DNA from: Azospirillum picis
GTDB taxonomy: Bacteria; Pseudomonadota; Alphaproteobacteria; Azospirillales; Azospirillaceae
Length of the DNA: 64,000 bases
Direction: 5' to 3'
Assembly: GCF_017876115.1 (NCBI RefSeq)
Contig: NZ_JAGINO010000010.1
Span: 1-64,000, forward strand
Part shown: piece by piece, positions 16,611-24,190 of the stretch
How positions within the stretch are numbered: the first letter of the stretch is position 1
Layout: every line of letters begins with the position of its first letter
Translations under genes and position numbers: made by a program
Notes under the pieces: model-generated
Database searches by the model: none
Told to the model about the DNA's origin: nothing
The model's input: the letters and a program-made list of their open reading frames with translations, nothing else

Positions 16611-16655
16611 CCCTGAACTGCAAGCCCCTGAACTGCAAGCCCCTGAACCGAACGC
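16611..16655. repeat. 15-bp tandem repeat x3 before gshB
   Basis: CCCTGAACTGCAAGC occurs twice in perfect tandem (16611-16640) and a third time with changes (CCCTGAACCGAACGC, 16641-16655). It fills the gap between the SirB1-like gene and the gshB ribosome binding site. Confidence 0.8.
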
Positions 16656-16680
16656 CCTGTTGGAGGGCCGGAGACCCGCC

Positions 16681-17628
16681 ATGAGCCTCGCCGTCGCGTT
16701 CCAGATGGACCCCATCGAGTCGATCAACATCGACACCGATTCCAGCTTCATGATGGCGCTGGAGGCGCAGAAGCGCGGCCATCGCCTGTACCACTACCAC
16801 CCGCGCGACCTGATCCTGACCGGCAACCGCCTGACCGCCCGCGTCCGCGAGATGACGGTGGTGCGCCAGCGCGGCGCCCATTACACGCTGGGCGAACCGG
16901 TGGCGACCGACCTGTCGACGATGGACGTCATCCTGCTGCGGCAGGACCCGCCCTTCGACATGGCCTACATCACCTCCACCCACCTGCTGGAGCATGTCCA
17001 GCCCAAGGTGCTGGTGCTCAACGACCCGGCCGAGGTGCGCAACGCGCCGGAAAAGCTGTTCATCACCAAGTTCCCCGACCTGATGCCGCCGACGCTGATC
17101 ACCAGCGACAGGCAGGCCATCCTGGACTTCCGCGCCGAGCACAAGGACATCATCGTCAAGCCGCTGTTCGGCAACGGCGGCGCCGGCGTCTTCCACCTGA
17201 AGCCGGACGACGAGAACCTCGGCTCGCTGCTGGAGCTGTTCACCCAGCTCTACCGCGAGCCGGTGATCGTCCAGCGCTACCTGCCGGAGATCCGCCAGGG
17301 CGACAAGCGCATCATCCTGATCGACGGCGAGCCGGCCGGCGCGGTCAGCCGCATGCCGATGGACGGCGAGGCCCGCGCCAACTTCCACGCCGGCGGCAGC
17401 GCGAAGAAGACCGAGCTGACGGCGCGCGAGCGCGAGATGTGCGCCGCCATCGGCCCGGTGCTGCGCGAGAAGGGCCTGGTCTTCGTGGGCATCGACGTGA
17501 TCGGCGACTACATGACCGAGATCAACGTCACCTCCCCCACCGGCATCCAAGAGATCAACCGCCTGGACGGCGTGCAGCTTGAATCGCTGCTGTGGGATGC
17601 CATCGAGCGCCGCCGCGCGGGGAAATAA
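16681..17628 (+). CDS. gshB: Glutathione synthetase
   Basis: 315-residue ATP-grasp enzyme joining gamma-glutamylcysteine and glycine to make glutathione in the cytosol. It shows the GshB N-terminus ([21 protein letters not shown]), [12 protein letters not shown], the ATP-grasp elements [16 protein letters not shown] and [28 protein letters not shown], and the metal-binding end [24 protein letters not shown]. The ATG at 16681 follows TTGGAGG. The stop codon lies inside the first copy of a 28-bp tandem repeat. Confidence 0.97.
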   Translation: MSLAVAFQMDPIESINIDTDSSFMMALEAQKRGHRLYHYHPRDLILTGNRLTARVREMTVVRQRGAHYTLGEPVATDLSTMDVILLRQDPPFDMAYITSTHLLEHVQPKVLVLNDPAEVRNAPEKLFITKFPDLMPPTLITSDRQAILDFRAEHKDIIVKPLFGNGGAGVFHLKPDDENLGSLLELFTQLYREPVIVQRYLPEIRQGDKRIILIDGEPAGAVSRMPMDGEARANFHAGGSAKKTELTAREREMCAAIGPVLREKGLVFVGIDVIGDYMTEINVTSPTGIQEINRLDGVQLESLLWDAIERRRAGK

Positions 17629-17678
17629 GAACCGGCGCCGCCGCGCGGGAAAATAAAAACCGGCGCCGCCGCGCGGGA
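17607..17678. repeat. 28-bp tandem repeat spanning the gshB stop codon
   Basis: Two 28-base copies (17607-17634, 17635-17662) and a partial third (17663-17678) share GCGCCGCCGCGCGG plus an A-rich tail. The first copy encodes the last residues and TAA of gshB; the others lie downstream and carry in-register TAA triplets. Confidence 0.8.
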
Positions 17679-17728
17679 GCGTGACGGGGGTTCTGCACTC
17701 CTTCCGGGAAAACGACCGCCGCCTGCCC

Positions 17729-17757
17729 TTGCGGGCGAGCAGGATCGGGCTTATCTT
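17729..17757 (+). promoter_or_regulatory. Possible antisense promoter opposite the 24-aa ORF
   Basis: TTGCGG (17729-17734) and TATCTT (17752-17757) are 17 bases apart. A transcript from about 17764 would run antisense through the whole short ORF and its ribosome binding site, and reach the hairpin at 17896-17940. Sequence match only. Confidence 0.35.
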
Positions 17758-17804
17758 GAACCGTGGGAGCGACTGGCTGGTACCCCGCCGCTCCCTGGTC
17801 CAGC

Positions 17805-17879
17805 CTAACCGCGGAGGATATCAAGCAGCCGCTTGATGATCTCCAGGATCAGGACCAGAAGGGTAAGGATCTCTTTCAT
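17805..17879 (-). CDS. Small hydrophobic peptide, 24 aa
   Basis: ATG at 17879, TAG at 17805-17807. The peptide begins MKEILTLLVLILEII and ends in a basic amphipathic stretch (KRLLDILRG); about half of its residues are Leu or Ile. GAAGGTGATGAAGG lies directly upstream, and a perfect 20-bp hairpin ends 16 bases before the start. Its size and composition fit a membrane-acting small peptide, such as a type I toxin or a small membrane protein. A plus-strand promoter-like sequence could make a complementary RNA. I do not recognise the sequence, and translation is unproven; a leader peptide is an alternative. Confidence 0.45.
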   Translation of the reverse strand: MKEILTLLVLILEIIKRLLDILRG

Positions 17880-17895
17880 CCTTCATCACCTTCTT

Positions 17896-17940
17896 GTGTG
17901 GTTGGGAGGGGGCGGCCTGTCCGCCCCCTCCCAACCACAC
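17896..17940. other. Perfect 20-bp hairpin upstream of the 24-aa ORF
   Basis: GTGTGGTTGGGAGGGGGCGG (17896-17915) pairs without mismatch to 17921-17940 around CCTGT. On the minus strand it lies between the LysR gene and the small ORF and could end the former or shield or stabilise the latter. On the plus strand it could end the proposed antisense RNA. Neither side has a U-run. Confidence 0.7.
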
Positions 17941-18041
17941 GATCGTGGCGGTAGCACACGGTCGCATTCAATACAACCAAACCACTTCATCCGCGACGAT
18001 CCGCGCGGAACGCTCCGCCGTCGCCGATGCCGCGGGAATGG

Positions 18042-18911
18042 TCAGCCCGTCCGCCTGAGCCGGACGAAACCGTCGCGGAGGTGGCGGGCAAGTTCCGCCG
18101 CTGCCAGCGAGGGCGGGCGGGCCGGCTGGTGCAGGGTGACCGCGAAGGACGGCAGCTCGGGAAGGCCGCTGTCCGACGGCAGGATTTCCAGGTCGGGCGG
18201 CACGGTGAAGGCGAGCCACGCCGATACGGCGAGATCCATCCGCACCGTGGCGAAGGTGGCATCGAGCCCGCCATTCTCGAACATGCTGCGCCAGTCCCGC
18301 CCCTGCCGGTGCAAGGCCGCCGTCACTACCGGACGGAAGACGCAGGTCTCGACCACCAGCGACAGCGGCAGCGGCGTCGCGGCATGGGCGGTGCCGCCGC
18401 GGGCGCCGACCCAGACCAGGCGGTCGGTCATCAGATGCTCGCCGCGGGCCGCCTCCGCCGGCTCCTCCACCACCGCCAGGTCGAGGCTGCCGTCGGCGAC
18501 GCGGGCCGCCAGTTCCGGCGAGGAGGCGCAGACCAGCGACAGCTCGACCTGCGGGCAGGCGGCGGCGAAGCTGCGCAGCAGCGGGGCGACGCAGGGGCCG
18601 ACCAGGTCGTAGGGCACGCCGATGCGCACCGGCCCGTCGACGGCGCCGCCGGTGATGTCGGCCCAGATCTCGTCGTTCAGCGCCAGCAGCCGGCGGGATT
18701 TCCCGAGCAGCCGCTCGCCCAGCGCCGTCGGGCGCAGGCCGCTGCGGTCGCGCACGAACAGGGGGCCGCCGGCCAGCGCCTCCAGCCGCGCGATCTGCTG
18801 GCTGACCGCCCCCTGGGTGAGGTTCAGGACCTGGGCGGCCGCCGTCATGCTGGCGTGGTCGGCGACCGCAGCGAAGCTGCGCAGGAGGGTGGTGTCGAGG
18901 TTCCGGGCCAT
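18042..18911 (-). CDS. LysR family transcriptional regulator
   Basis: 289 residues: an N-terminal winged helix-turn-helix (LRSFAAVADHASMTAAAQVLNLTQGAVSQQIARLEALAGGPLF, about 9-52) and a C-terminal co-inducer domain (VRIGVPYDLVGPCVAPLL...). It is divergent from the cupin gene with about 110 bases between starts, so control of that gene is likely. GGAGGG touches the ATG at 18911, closer than usual, but no better in-frame start is visible. The effector is unknown. Confidence 0.93.
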   Translation of the reverse strand: MARNLDTTLLRSFAAVADHASMTAAAQVLNLTQGAVSQQIARLEALAGGPLFVRDRSGLRPTALGERLLGKSRRLLALNDEIWADITGGAVDGPVRIGVPYDLVGPCVAPLLRSFAAACPQVELSLVCASSPELAARVADGSLDLAVVEEPAEAARGEHLMTDRLVWVGARGGTAHAATPLPLSLVVETCVFRPVVTAALHRQGRDWRSMFENGGLDATFATVRMDLAVSAWLAFTVPPDLEILPSDSGLPELPSFAVTLHQPARPPSLAAAELARHLRDGFVRLRRTG

Positions 18912-18917
18912 CCCTCC

Positions 18918-18932
18918 ATTATCGATGCTAAT
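18918..18932. promoter_or_regulatory. Possible LysR-type operator
   Basis: ATTATCGATGCTAAT is an interrupted palindrome of the T-N11-A type bound by LysR proteins. It lies in the divergent LysR/cupin intergenic region, overlapping the regulator's own translation start zone, which would fit autorepression. Inferred from pattern and position. Confidence 0.4.
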
Positions 18933-19022
18933 CCGCGATATCTCCAGAATTAGGTTTCACGGGTCCCGCACCGGCGCTATCCCGGTCGGCACCGCAACGA
19001 TCCCGACCGGAGAAACGCACCC

Positions 19023-19391
19023 ATGATCCCCGCCATCAACATCGACGCGGCGCTCGCCGCCCTGACCGACCACTGGTCGCCCAAGGTGGTCGCCCGGGTG
19101 AACGACCAGTATGTGAAGGTCGCCAAGCTGAAGGGCGAGTTCGTCTGGCACCGCCACGACGACGAGGACGAGCTGTTCCAGGTCGTCCGCGGCCGGCTGC
19201 GCCTCCAGTTCGAGGATGGCGGCGAGACGGTGCTGGAGCCGGGCGAGCTGTGCGTGATCCCGCGCGGGGTGATGCACCGCCCGGTTGCCGAGGAGGAGTG
19301 TGCGATCCTGCTGGTCGAGACGGTGACCACCAAGCACACCGGCGACGTCGAGACGCCGAGGAGCCGGTCCATCGCCGAACAACTGGCCTGA
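19023..19391 (+). CDS. Cupin domain protein
   Basis: 122-residue single-domain cupin. Cupin motif 1 is seen as [25 protein letters not shown], with His and Glu metal ligands, and motif 2 as [19 protein letters not shown]. It probably binds a metal and a small molecule; the enzymatic or sensing role is not predictable. GGAGAAA precedes the ATG at 19023. The gene is divergent from a LysR regulator and ends about 90 bases before trpS. Confidence 0.88.
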   Translation: MIPAINIDAALAALTDHWSPKVVARVNDQYVKVAKLKGEFVWHRHDDEDELFQVVRGRLRLQFEDGGETVLEPGELCVIPRGVMHRPVAEEECAILLVETVTTKHTGDVETPRSRSIAEQLA

Positions 19392-19483
19392 CGGCGGGCG
19401 CGGCTGCGGCGCGGCGTGCCTTGACCGGTGGGCGTGGGGGGGCGATAACTGCCGCCTCCCAGAGTTTTCGAGCGAGACCACCC

Positions 19484-20482
19484 GTGAACCGCATTTTCTC
19501 CGGCATGCAGCCGACCCGGCAGCTTCACCTCGGCAACTATCTGGGGGCGCTGCGCAACTGGGTGGACCTGCAGAACAGCTACGAGTGCATCTTCTGCGTC
19601 GTCGACCTGCACGCGCTGACCATCGACCAGGATTCGGAGGTCCTGCGCAACAACATCCGCGAGGTCGCCGCGGCCTACATCGCCGCCGGCATCGACCCGG
19701 ACAAGAACATCCTGTTCAACCAGTCGGTCGTCCCCGGCCATGCCGAGCTGAGCTGGATCCTGTCCTGCCACACGCCGCTCGGCTGGCTGAACCGCATGAC
19801 GCAGTTCAAGGAGAAGGCCGGCAAGCAGAAGGACATGGCCAACCTCGGCCTCTATGCCTACCCGACGCTGATGGCCGCCGACATCCTGCTCTACAAGGCG
19901 ACCCACGTGCCGGTGGGCGAGGACCAGAAGCAGCATCTGGAGCTGGCGCGCGACATCGCCGGCGCCTTCAACCGCCGCTACGAGACCGAGTTCTTCCCGC
20001 TGCCCGAGCCGCAGATCCTGGGTGAGGCGACGCGGGTGATGAGCCTGCGCGACGGCAAGAAGAAGATGTCGAAGTCGGACGAGTCCGAATATTCGCGCAT
20101 CAACATGACCGACGACGCCGACACCATCGCCCAGAAGATCCGCAAGGCGAAGACCGACCCGGAGCCGCTGCCGGAGACGGTGACCGAGCTGGAGGCGCGG
20201 CCCGAGGCCGACAACCTCGTCACCATCTACGGCGCGCTCGCCGGCCAGTCGCGCGAGCAGGTTCTGGCGCAGTTCGCCGGAGCCCAGTTCTCCGACTTCA
20301 AGAAGTCGCTGGTCGACCTGTCGGTGGACAAGCTGGCGCCCATCACCAGCCGCATGAAGGAACTGCTGGGCGACAAGGCCGAGATCGACCGGCTGCTGAA
20401 GAAGGGCGGCGAGCGCGCGGCCGCCATCGCCGAGAAGAACCTGAACGACGTCAAGGACATCATCGGCCTGCTGCGGCCGTAG
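19484..20482 (+). CDS. trpS: Tryptophanyl-tRNA synthetase
   Basis: 332-residue class I aminoacyl-tRNA synthetase charging tRNA-Trp. The HIGH-type element is LHLGNY near the N-terminus and the KMSKS loop is [12 protein letters not shown]. The TrpRS start [25 protein letters not shown] and [30 protein letters not shown] are diagnostic. A GTG start at 19484 gives the canonical N-terminus; upstream in-frame sequence has no homologous look. It is followed 27 bases later by a Pcp-like gene on the same strand. Confidence 0.97.
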   Translation: MNRIFSGMQPTRQLHLGNYLGALRNWVDLQNSYECIFCVVDLHALTIDQDSEVLRNNIREVAAAYIAAGIDPDKNILFNQSVVPGHAELSWILSCHTPLGWLNRMTQFKEKAGKQKDMANLGLYAYPTLMAADILLYKATHVPVGEDQKQHLELARDIAGAFNRRYETEFFPLPEPQILGEATRVMSLRDGKKKMSKSDESEYSRINMTDDADTIAQKIRKAKTDPEPLPETVTELEARPEADNLVTIYGALAGQSREQVLAQFAGAQFSDFKKSLVDLSVDKLAPITSRMKELLGDKAEIDRLLKKGGERAAAIAEKNLNDVKDIIGLLRP

Positions 20483-20509
20483 GGACACGGCCGCAAGGAT
20501 GCCCTGTCC

Positions 20510-21166
20510 GTGACGGCTCCCATCCTGCTCACCGGCTTCGCGCCGTTCGGGACCCTCCCGGACGGCGGGCCGGACCGGATGCCCGACCATCCCTGGGCAG
20601 GCGATCCCACCGCCCTGCTGATGGACCGGCTGGCCGGCGAGCCGGGGGTCGTCGCCGCCACCCTTCCCCCCCTCTACGACGCGTGCGGCGACGCGTTCGC
20701 CGAACTTCTGGAACGGCACCGGCCGAAGGCGGCGCTCGCCTTCGGCTATCTGGAGTCCAGCGATTCGATCCAGGTCGAACGGCTGGCCTGGAACCGCGAC
20801 GAGAGCCCGCTGCCGGACGCCGCCGGCACGGTGCGCGACGCCGCCGACATCGTTCCCGGCGGGCCGGCCGCCCATGGCGGCACCCTGCCGGTGCCGCGGG
20901 TGATGCGCGAGCTGGCGATGGCCGGGCTGCCGGTGACCTTCGGCGATTTTTCCGGCGGCTATCTCGGCAACCACCTGTTCTACCGCGCCCGCCACCACAT
21001 CGAGAGCGCCGGGCTGGACGTGCCCTTCGGCTTCTTCCACATGCCGCCGCTGCCCGAGCGGGCGCAAAGCCTGCGCAAGAGGGGCGGGCTGGCGCTGGAA
21101 CGGCAGGAGCTGGCGGTGCGCACGCTGGTAAGGATGCTGCAGAACGCGCTGGACGGGATCGCCTGA
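20510..21166 (+). CDS. Peptidase C15 (pyroglutamyl peptidase I)-like protein lacking the catalytic Cys
   Basis: 218 residues with the pyrrolidone-carboxylate peptidase fold: ILLTGFAPFG at the start, QVERLAWNRDESPLPDAAG, LPVPRVM, and FSGGYLGNHLFYRARHH followed by FGFFHMPPLPE. In active enzymes the triad is Glu, Cys, His with separations of 63 and 24 residues. Here Glu90 and His177 are present at exactly those spacings from position 153, but 153 is Gly (YLGN instead of YVCN). It may therefore be a pseudoenzyme or a non-peptidase ligand binder. A GTG start (20510) follows AAGGA. It is probably cotranscribed with trpS. Confidence 0.82.
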   Translation: MTAPILLTGFAPFGTLPDGGPDRMPDHPWAGDPTALLMDRLAGEPGVVAATLPPLYDACGDAFAELLERHRPKAALAFGYLESSDSIQVERLAWNRDESPLPDAAGTVRDAADIVPGGPAAHGGTLPVPRVMRELAMAGLPVTFGDFSGGYLGNHLFYRARHHIESAGLDVPFGFFHMPPLPERAQSLRKRGGLALERQELAVRTLVRMLQNALDGIA

Positions 21167-21215
21167 CGGCGCTCGACCGTCGCCGGCCGGTGATGGGCAG
21201 GTAAGGATGGCGCGT

Positions 21216-21653
21216 CTAGGCCGATCCGGTGGCGCGGCGCGGGGCGACCGGGGCCGCATCCTGCGGGGCCTGGGAAACCCGGGGAAGCTGGGTTTGGGCG
21301 GTTTGGGCGGCCGGATTGATGATGGCGCGCAGGTCTGCCAGGAACGCGTGGCCCTTGTCGGTCAGGGTGACGACCTTGCGGCGCCGTTCGCGCGGGTCTT
21401 CCTGCGCCTGCACCAGGTCGAGCCCTGCCTTGCCGAAGCTGTGCCAGCGGCTGAGCGCGGCGACGTTGCGCGATGCCGAGGATTGGGCGATGCCCAGGCG
21501 TTCCGCCAGTTCGCCGATGGAGATGCCTTCGCTCTGCGCGATGGTCATGAAACTCAGCGCATACTGGATGGGCAGGTCGGGGTCGAGCTTGCGGAACGCC
21601 TCAAGCACCTGGACGATGGTGAGCACCTCGTCGTGACGGACGCGGGCCGGCAT
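21216..21653 (-). CDS. MarR family transcriptional regulator
   Basis: 145-residue winged helix protein: YALSFMTIAQSEGISIGELAERLGIAQSSASRNVAALSRW forms the DNA-binding helices, and EDPRERRRKVVTLTDKGHAFL is the MarR wing and following helix. A Pro/Gln/Ala-rich tail of about 30 residues follows. The target and ligand are unknown. Small ORFs lie just upstream on the same strand and may be cotranscribed. It converges on the Pcp-like gene. Confidence 0.9.
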   Translation of the reverse strand: MPARVRHDEVLTIVQVLEAFRKLDPDLPIQYALSFMTIAQSEGISIGELAERLGIAQSSASRNVAALSRWHSFGKAGLDLVQAQEDPRERRRKVVTLTDKGHAFLADLRAIINPAAQTAQTQLPRVSQAPQDAAPVAPRRATGSA

Positions 21654-21679
21654 TCAGCAGGTCTCCGCGGCGCCGCGCG

Positions 21680-21856
21680 CTATGCAGCGCGGGAAGGTGG
21701 TCCCCAGCGGGCCGGTGTGTAGATGATGTTCAGGCGTCCGAGCCATAGGATGATTTCCCCGTTTTCACGCCGCAGGTCGAAGGACCCGGCCGGCGAGGCC
21801 CAGCGGGCGTGTTCAACGAAGAGGCGATGACCGCAAAAGCCCAGAAAGACACACAT
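21680..21856 (-). CDS. Small hypothetical protein, 58 aa
   Basis: ATG at 21856 preceded by GGGAGAGG (5-base gap), TAG at 21680-21682. The protein starts MCVFLGFCGHRLFVEHARW and continues SFDLRRENGEIILWLGRLNIIY, a plausible compact beta-rich sequence with two Cys. It ends 26 bases before marR on the same strand. Codon third positions are less GC-biased than in the flanking core genes, which may mean an accessory gene. No family recognised. Confidence 0.5.
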   Translation of the reverse strand: MCVFLGFCGHRLFVEHARWASPAGSFDLRRENGEIILWLGRLNIIYTPARWGPPSRAA

Positions 21857-22007
21857 GGGATCCTCTCCCTATCCGGAATTCACGTTCGAAAGATGCAGGA
21901 CGGCCAAGATTCGGTTGGGCCGGGGTGCGATTGGCGGCCGGATGGCGGGCGGACATGGCCGGATCGCCCGATCGGCGAGTCCAGGCGGTGGCTACGATGG
22001 CTTTCAT
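21813..22007 (-). CDS. Possible small protein, 64 aa, overlapping the next ORF
   Basis: ATG at 22007 with GGAGAG seven bases upstream. The product begins MKAIVATAWTRRSGDPAMSA and is basic and Pro/Arg-rich without clear structure. Its 3' end overlaps the 58-aa ORF in another frame by 44 bases. Either it is a short upstream frame coupling translation to the 58-aa ORF or it is not real. Confidence 0.28.
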   Translation of the reverse strand: MKAIVATAWTRRSGDPAMSARHPAANRTPAQPNLGRPASFEREFRIGRGSHVCLSGLLRSSPLR

Positions 22008-22066
22008 CGAAACTCTCCAGAATTGAAGTGAGCCGGCTTGGAAGCCGGCGGATCCGGTATCGCCGT

Positions 22067-22291
22067 TCAGCGATACGGTTGCAAGGTCAAAAATGTCCGC
22101 GCGTCCGATAGGTTCCGAAGGCGGATGTGTTCGGGTGACGGACGGTGCGACGGGCCGGACGGCCCTTCGGCCTCCTCCAGCCCGCCATCCAGCCCGATAT
22201 CGCGCCGCAGACGGTCGCTCAGGCGATCCGGTCCGGTGCGCCCGCCGGCGTCGAGCCAGCGGCACCGCAGCGCGGTCCACAAGGTCGGCAT
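22067..22291 (-). CDS. Small protein with a DUF1127-like motif, 74 aa
   Basis: The segment PDRLSDRLRRDIGLDGGLEE matches the short DUF1127 (YjiS-like) consensus, in which a helix ends in LxDRxLxDIGLxR; the family is abundant as small proteins in alphaproteobacteria and some members bind RNA or affect phosphate/carbon metabolism. The ATG at 22291 is preceded by AGGAGAAAGGA. The C-terminal half has no recognisable match. It lies divergent from the S33 hydrolase gene. The family call rests on one motif seen by eye. Confidence 0.45.
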   Translation of the reverse strand: MPTLWTALRCRWLDAGGRTGPDRLSDRLRRDIGLDGGLEEAEGPSGPSHRPSPEHIRLRNLSDARTFLTLQPYR

Positions 22292-22578
22292 GGGTCAGTG
22301 TCCTTTCTCCTCGGCCGGCCGGAATGGCCAAGCCTCCAGTGCCGAAATATTTCCGTATGCGGATGCGTTCCGTCAAGCCGCCGATCCGGATTTCCGCACC
22401 GGGTTCGCGTGAGTGCCGACGCCGAGCGTGGCGAAAGCCCAACATCTGTTGCAGATCGGCATCGGTCCCGCATGGTTTCGCCCGGAGGCCGGGCCGGCCC
22501 CGGCTGTTCTGGACAACCAGGGACGAGTCGGTCAAAGAAGGCCATCGGCGGTACTCCGCCCCTTTCTTCCGAGCACCC

Positions 22579-24126
22579 GTGCAGACTCCCTCCCACACCG
22601 CGCGGCCCCCGCGGGCGTCCCGTGCCCTCCTCCAGGCGCTGATGGCTGCGGGAGTGATGGCGGCCGGGCTGGTGACGGCCGGGCTGGCCGCGATGCCGGC
22701 CGCCGCCGCGGCGCGCTTCACCCCCGGCCCCTGCTGGTTCACCGTGCCGGAGGGCGAGGCCGCCCTGTGCGGCACGGTCGCGGTGCCGGAACGCCGCGAC
22801 CGGGCGACCGGCCGCAGCCTGCGCCTCCCGGTCGCCGTGCTGCTGAGCACCGCGCGCCAGCCCGCGCCCGATCCCGTGCTGTTCCTGGAGGGCGGGCCGG
22901 GCGCCTCCTCGTTCGGCAGCGGCCCGGCGACGGAGGAGCGGATGGAGGTGTGGTGGGAGCTGTCGGCCCCCTTCCGCCGCACTCGCAACCTCATCCTCTT
23001 CGATCCGCGCGGAGTCGGGCGCGCCGAACCCGACACCGACTGCCCGGAGTTCGACGCCCTCGGCGCCGACCGCCAAGCCCGGCCGCCGACGCGCGACCAG
23101 CAGGCGGCGGCGGAAGGCGAGGCGGTCGCCGCCTGCGCCGCGAGGCTGGAAGCCGCCGGGCTGGACACCACCCAGTTCTCCACCCCCGTGGCGGCGGAGG
23201 ACGCGGTCGACGTCGTCACGGCACTGGGTGCGGAGCGTTTCAACCTGTTCGCGGTGTCCTACGGCACGCGGGTCGGGCTGGAGATCCTGCACCGCCAGGG
23301 CAACCGGGTGCGCACCGCGGTGTTCGACAGCGTCTACCCGCCCGACGTGAACGCGCAGGAGGAGGCGGCCTGGCTGGCCCAGCGCGCCTATCGCCGCCTG
23401 TTCGACGATTGTGCCGCGAACCGCGCCTGCCGCGCCGCCTATCCCGACCTGGAAAAGCGCTTCCTGGACCTGGTCGAGCGGCTGGAGCGCAACCCGGTCA
23501 ACATCGTGGTCGGCGACCACGAGACGCGCCGCCCCCTGCGCCTGACCGGGACCTCGGTCATCTCGGCCGGCCTGGAGGCGATGGCGGTGAGCGAGGCGGT
23601 CCCGGCGGTGCCGGCGCTGATCGACCGCGCCGCCCGCGGCCAATATGCCGCGCTGGCCGAGTGGGCGCCGGTGAGCTGGCTGGGCGATCCGGAGATCGCC
23701 GACGGGCTGGCCTTCTCCATCGAATGCCGCGAGTCGGTCAATCCGGCCGACCCGGCCAAGCGTGCCGACGGCGCCCGCCGGTTCCCCCCCTACGGCATGG
23801 TCTCCGCCGACGATCCCGGCCGGCGCATCTGCCGGCGCTGGCCGGCCGGCCGGCAGGAGCCGGCCGAACGCCTGCCGGTGGCGAGCCAGGCGCCGGTCCT
23901 GCTGCTGTCCGGTGCCTACGACCCGGTGACCCCGGCCGAATGGGGGGACCGCGCCGCCGCCACCCTGCCGAAGAGCCGCCACCTGGTCTTCCGCGCCGCC
24001 AGCCACATCGTCACCTCCAGCGAGGACTGCGCCATGGCCGCGGCGGTGAGCTTCGTGGAACAGGAAACGGTGCCGGTGACCGTCTGCCCGGGTGCGGCCA
24101 AGCCGCCGGTGTTCGAGGGACCGTGA
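22579..24126 (+). CDS. Exported alpha/beta hydrolase, peptidase S33 / tripeptidyl aminopeptidase-like
   Basis: 515 residues. An N-terminal signal peptide (RASRALLQALMAAGVMAAGL...AAAAA) is followed by FTPGPCWFTVPEGEAALCGTVAVPE, the oxyanion-hole motif EGGPGASSFG, the nucleophile elbow FAVSYGTRVG (Ser227), Asp448 in SGAYDPVTP and His476 in AASHIVTSS. These are the triad of S33 peptidases of the TAP-like group, which cleave N-terminal residues or short peptides. A GTG start at 22579 gives the full signal peptide; the ATG at 22642 would cut it. Substrate unknown. The stop overlaps a 13-bp tandem repeat. Confidence 0.87.
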   Translation: MQTPSHTARPPRASRALLQALMAAGVMAAGLVTAGLAAMPAAAAARFTPGPCWFTVPEGEAALCGTVAVPERRDRATGRSLRLPVAVLLSTARQPAPDPVLFLEGGPGASSFGSGPATEERMEVWWELSAPFRRTRNLILFDPRGVGRAEPDTDCPEFDALGADRQARPPTRDQQAAAEGEAVAACAARLEAAGLDTTQFSTPVAAEDAVDVVTALGAERFNLFAVSYGTRVGLEILHRQGNRVRTAVFDSVYPPDVNAQEEAAWLAQRAYRRLFDDCAANRACRAAYPDLEKRFLDLVERLERNPVNIVVGDHETRRPLRLTGTSVISAGLEAMAVSEAVPAVPALIDRAARGQYAALAEWAPVSWLGDPEIADGLAFSIECRESVNPADPAKRADGARRFPPYGMVSADDPGRRICRRWPAGRQEPAERLPVASQAPVLLLSGAYDPVTPAEWGDRAAATLPKSRHLVFRAASHIVTSSEDCAMAAAVSFVEQETVPVTVCPGAAKPPVFEGP

Positions 24127-24163
24127 GCGGGGGCCGGGAGCGGGGGCCGGGAGCGGGGGCCGT
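24125..24163. repeat. 13-bp tandem repeat x3
   Basis: GAGCGGGGGCCGG is repeated three times head to tail, beginning inside the TGA of the S33 hydrolase gene (last copy ends GT). Confidence 0.8.
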
Positions 24164-24190
24164 GAACGATGACGCTCTCCGCCTGAACGC

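Larger units (their letters stand above)
17629..18041. other. gshB-LysR intergenic region with small ORF, hairpin and antisense promoter
   Basis: This 413-base stretch contains no long gene, but it is structured: tandem repeat copies, a plus-strand promoter-like pair (17729-17757), a short minus-strand ORF (17805-17879) and a perfect 20-bp hairpin (17896-17940). Between 17941 and 18041 the minus strand has a possible promoter (TTGGTT, 18 bases, TGCTAC). Confidence 0.5.

Noticed and set aside
17763..17954. 63-codon plus-strand frame opposite the 24-aa ORF
   Set aside because: It lacks a ribosome binding site, runs through the perfect hairpin and its codon use looks random; more likely the antisense transcript is non-coding.
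18977..21259. 760-codon open frame on the minus strand
   Set aside because: Antisense shadow of the cupin, trpS and Pcp-like genes, with His/Gln/Asp/Leu-rich composition and no recognisable domain.
22219..22545. 108-codon minus-strand frame beginning MAFFDRLVPG
   Set aside because: It has a plausible Shine-Dalgarno and a DVGLSP motif, but overlaps the better-supported 74-aa ORF by 73 bases and its C-terminus is disordered; kept only as part of a finding.
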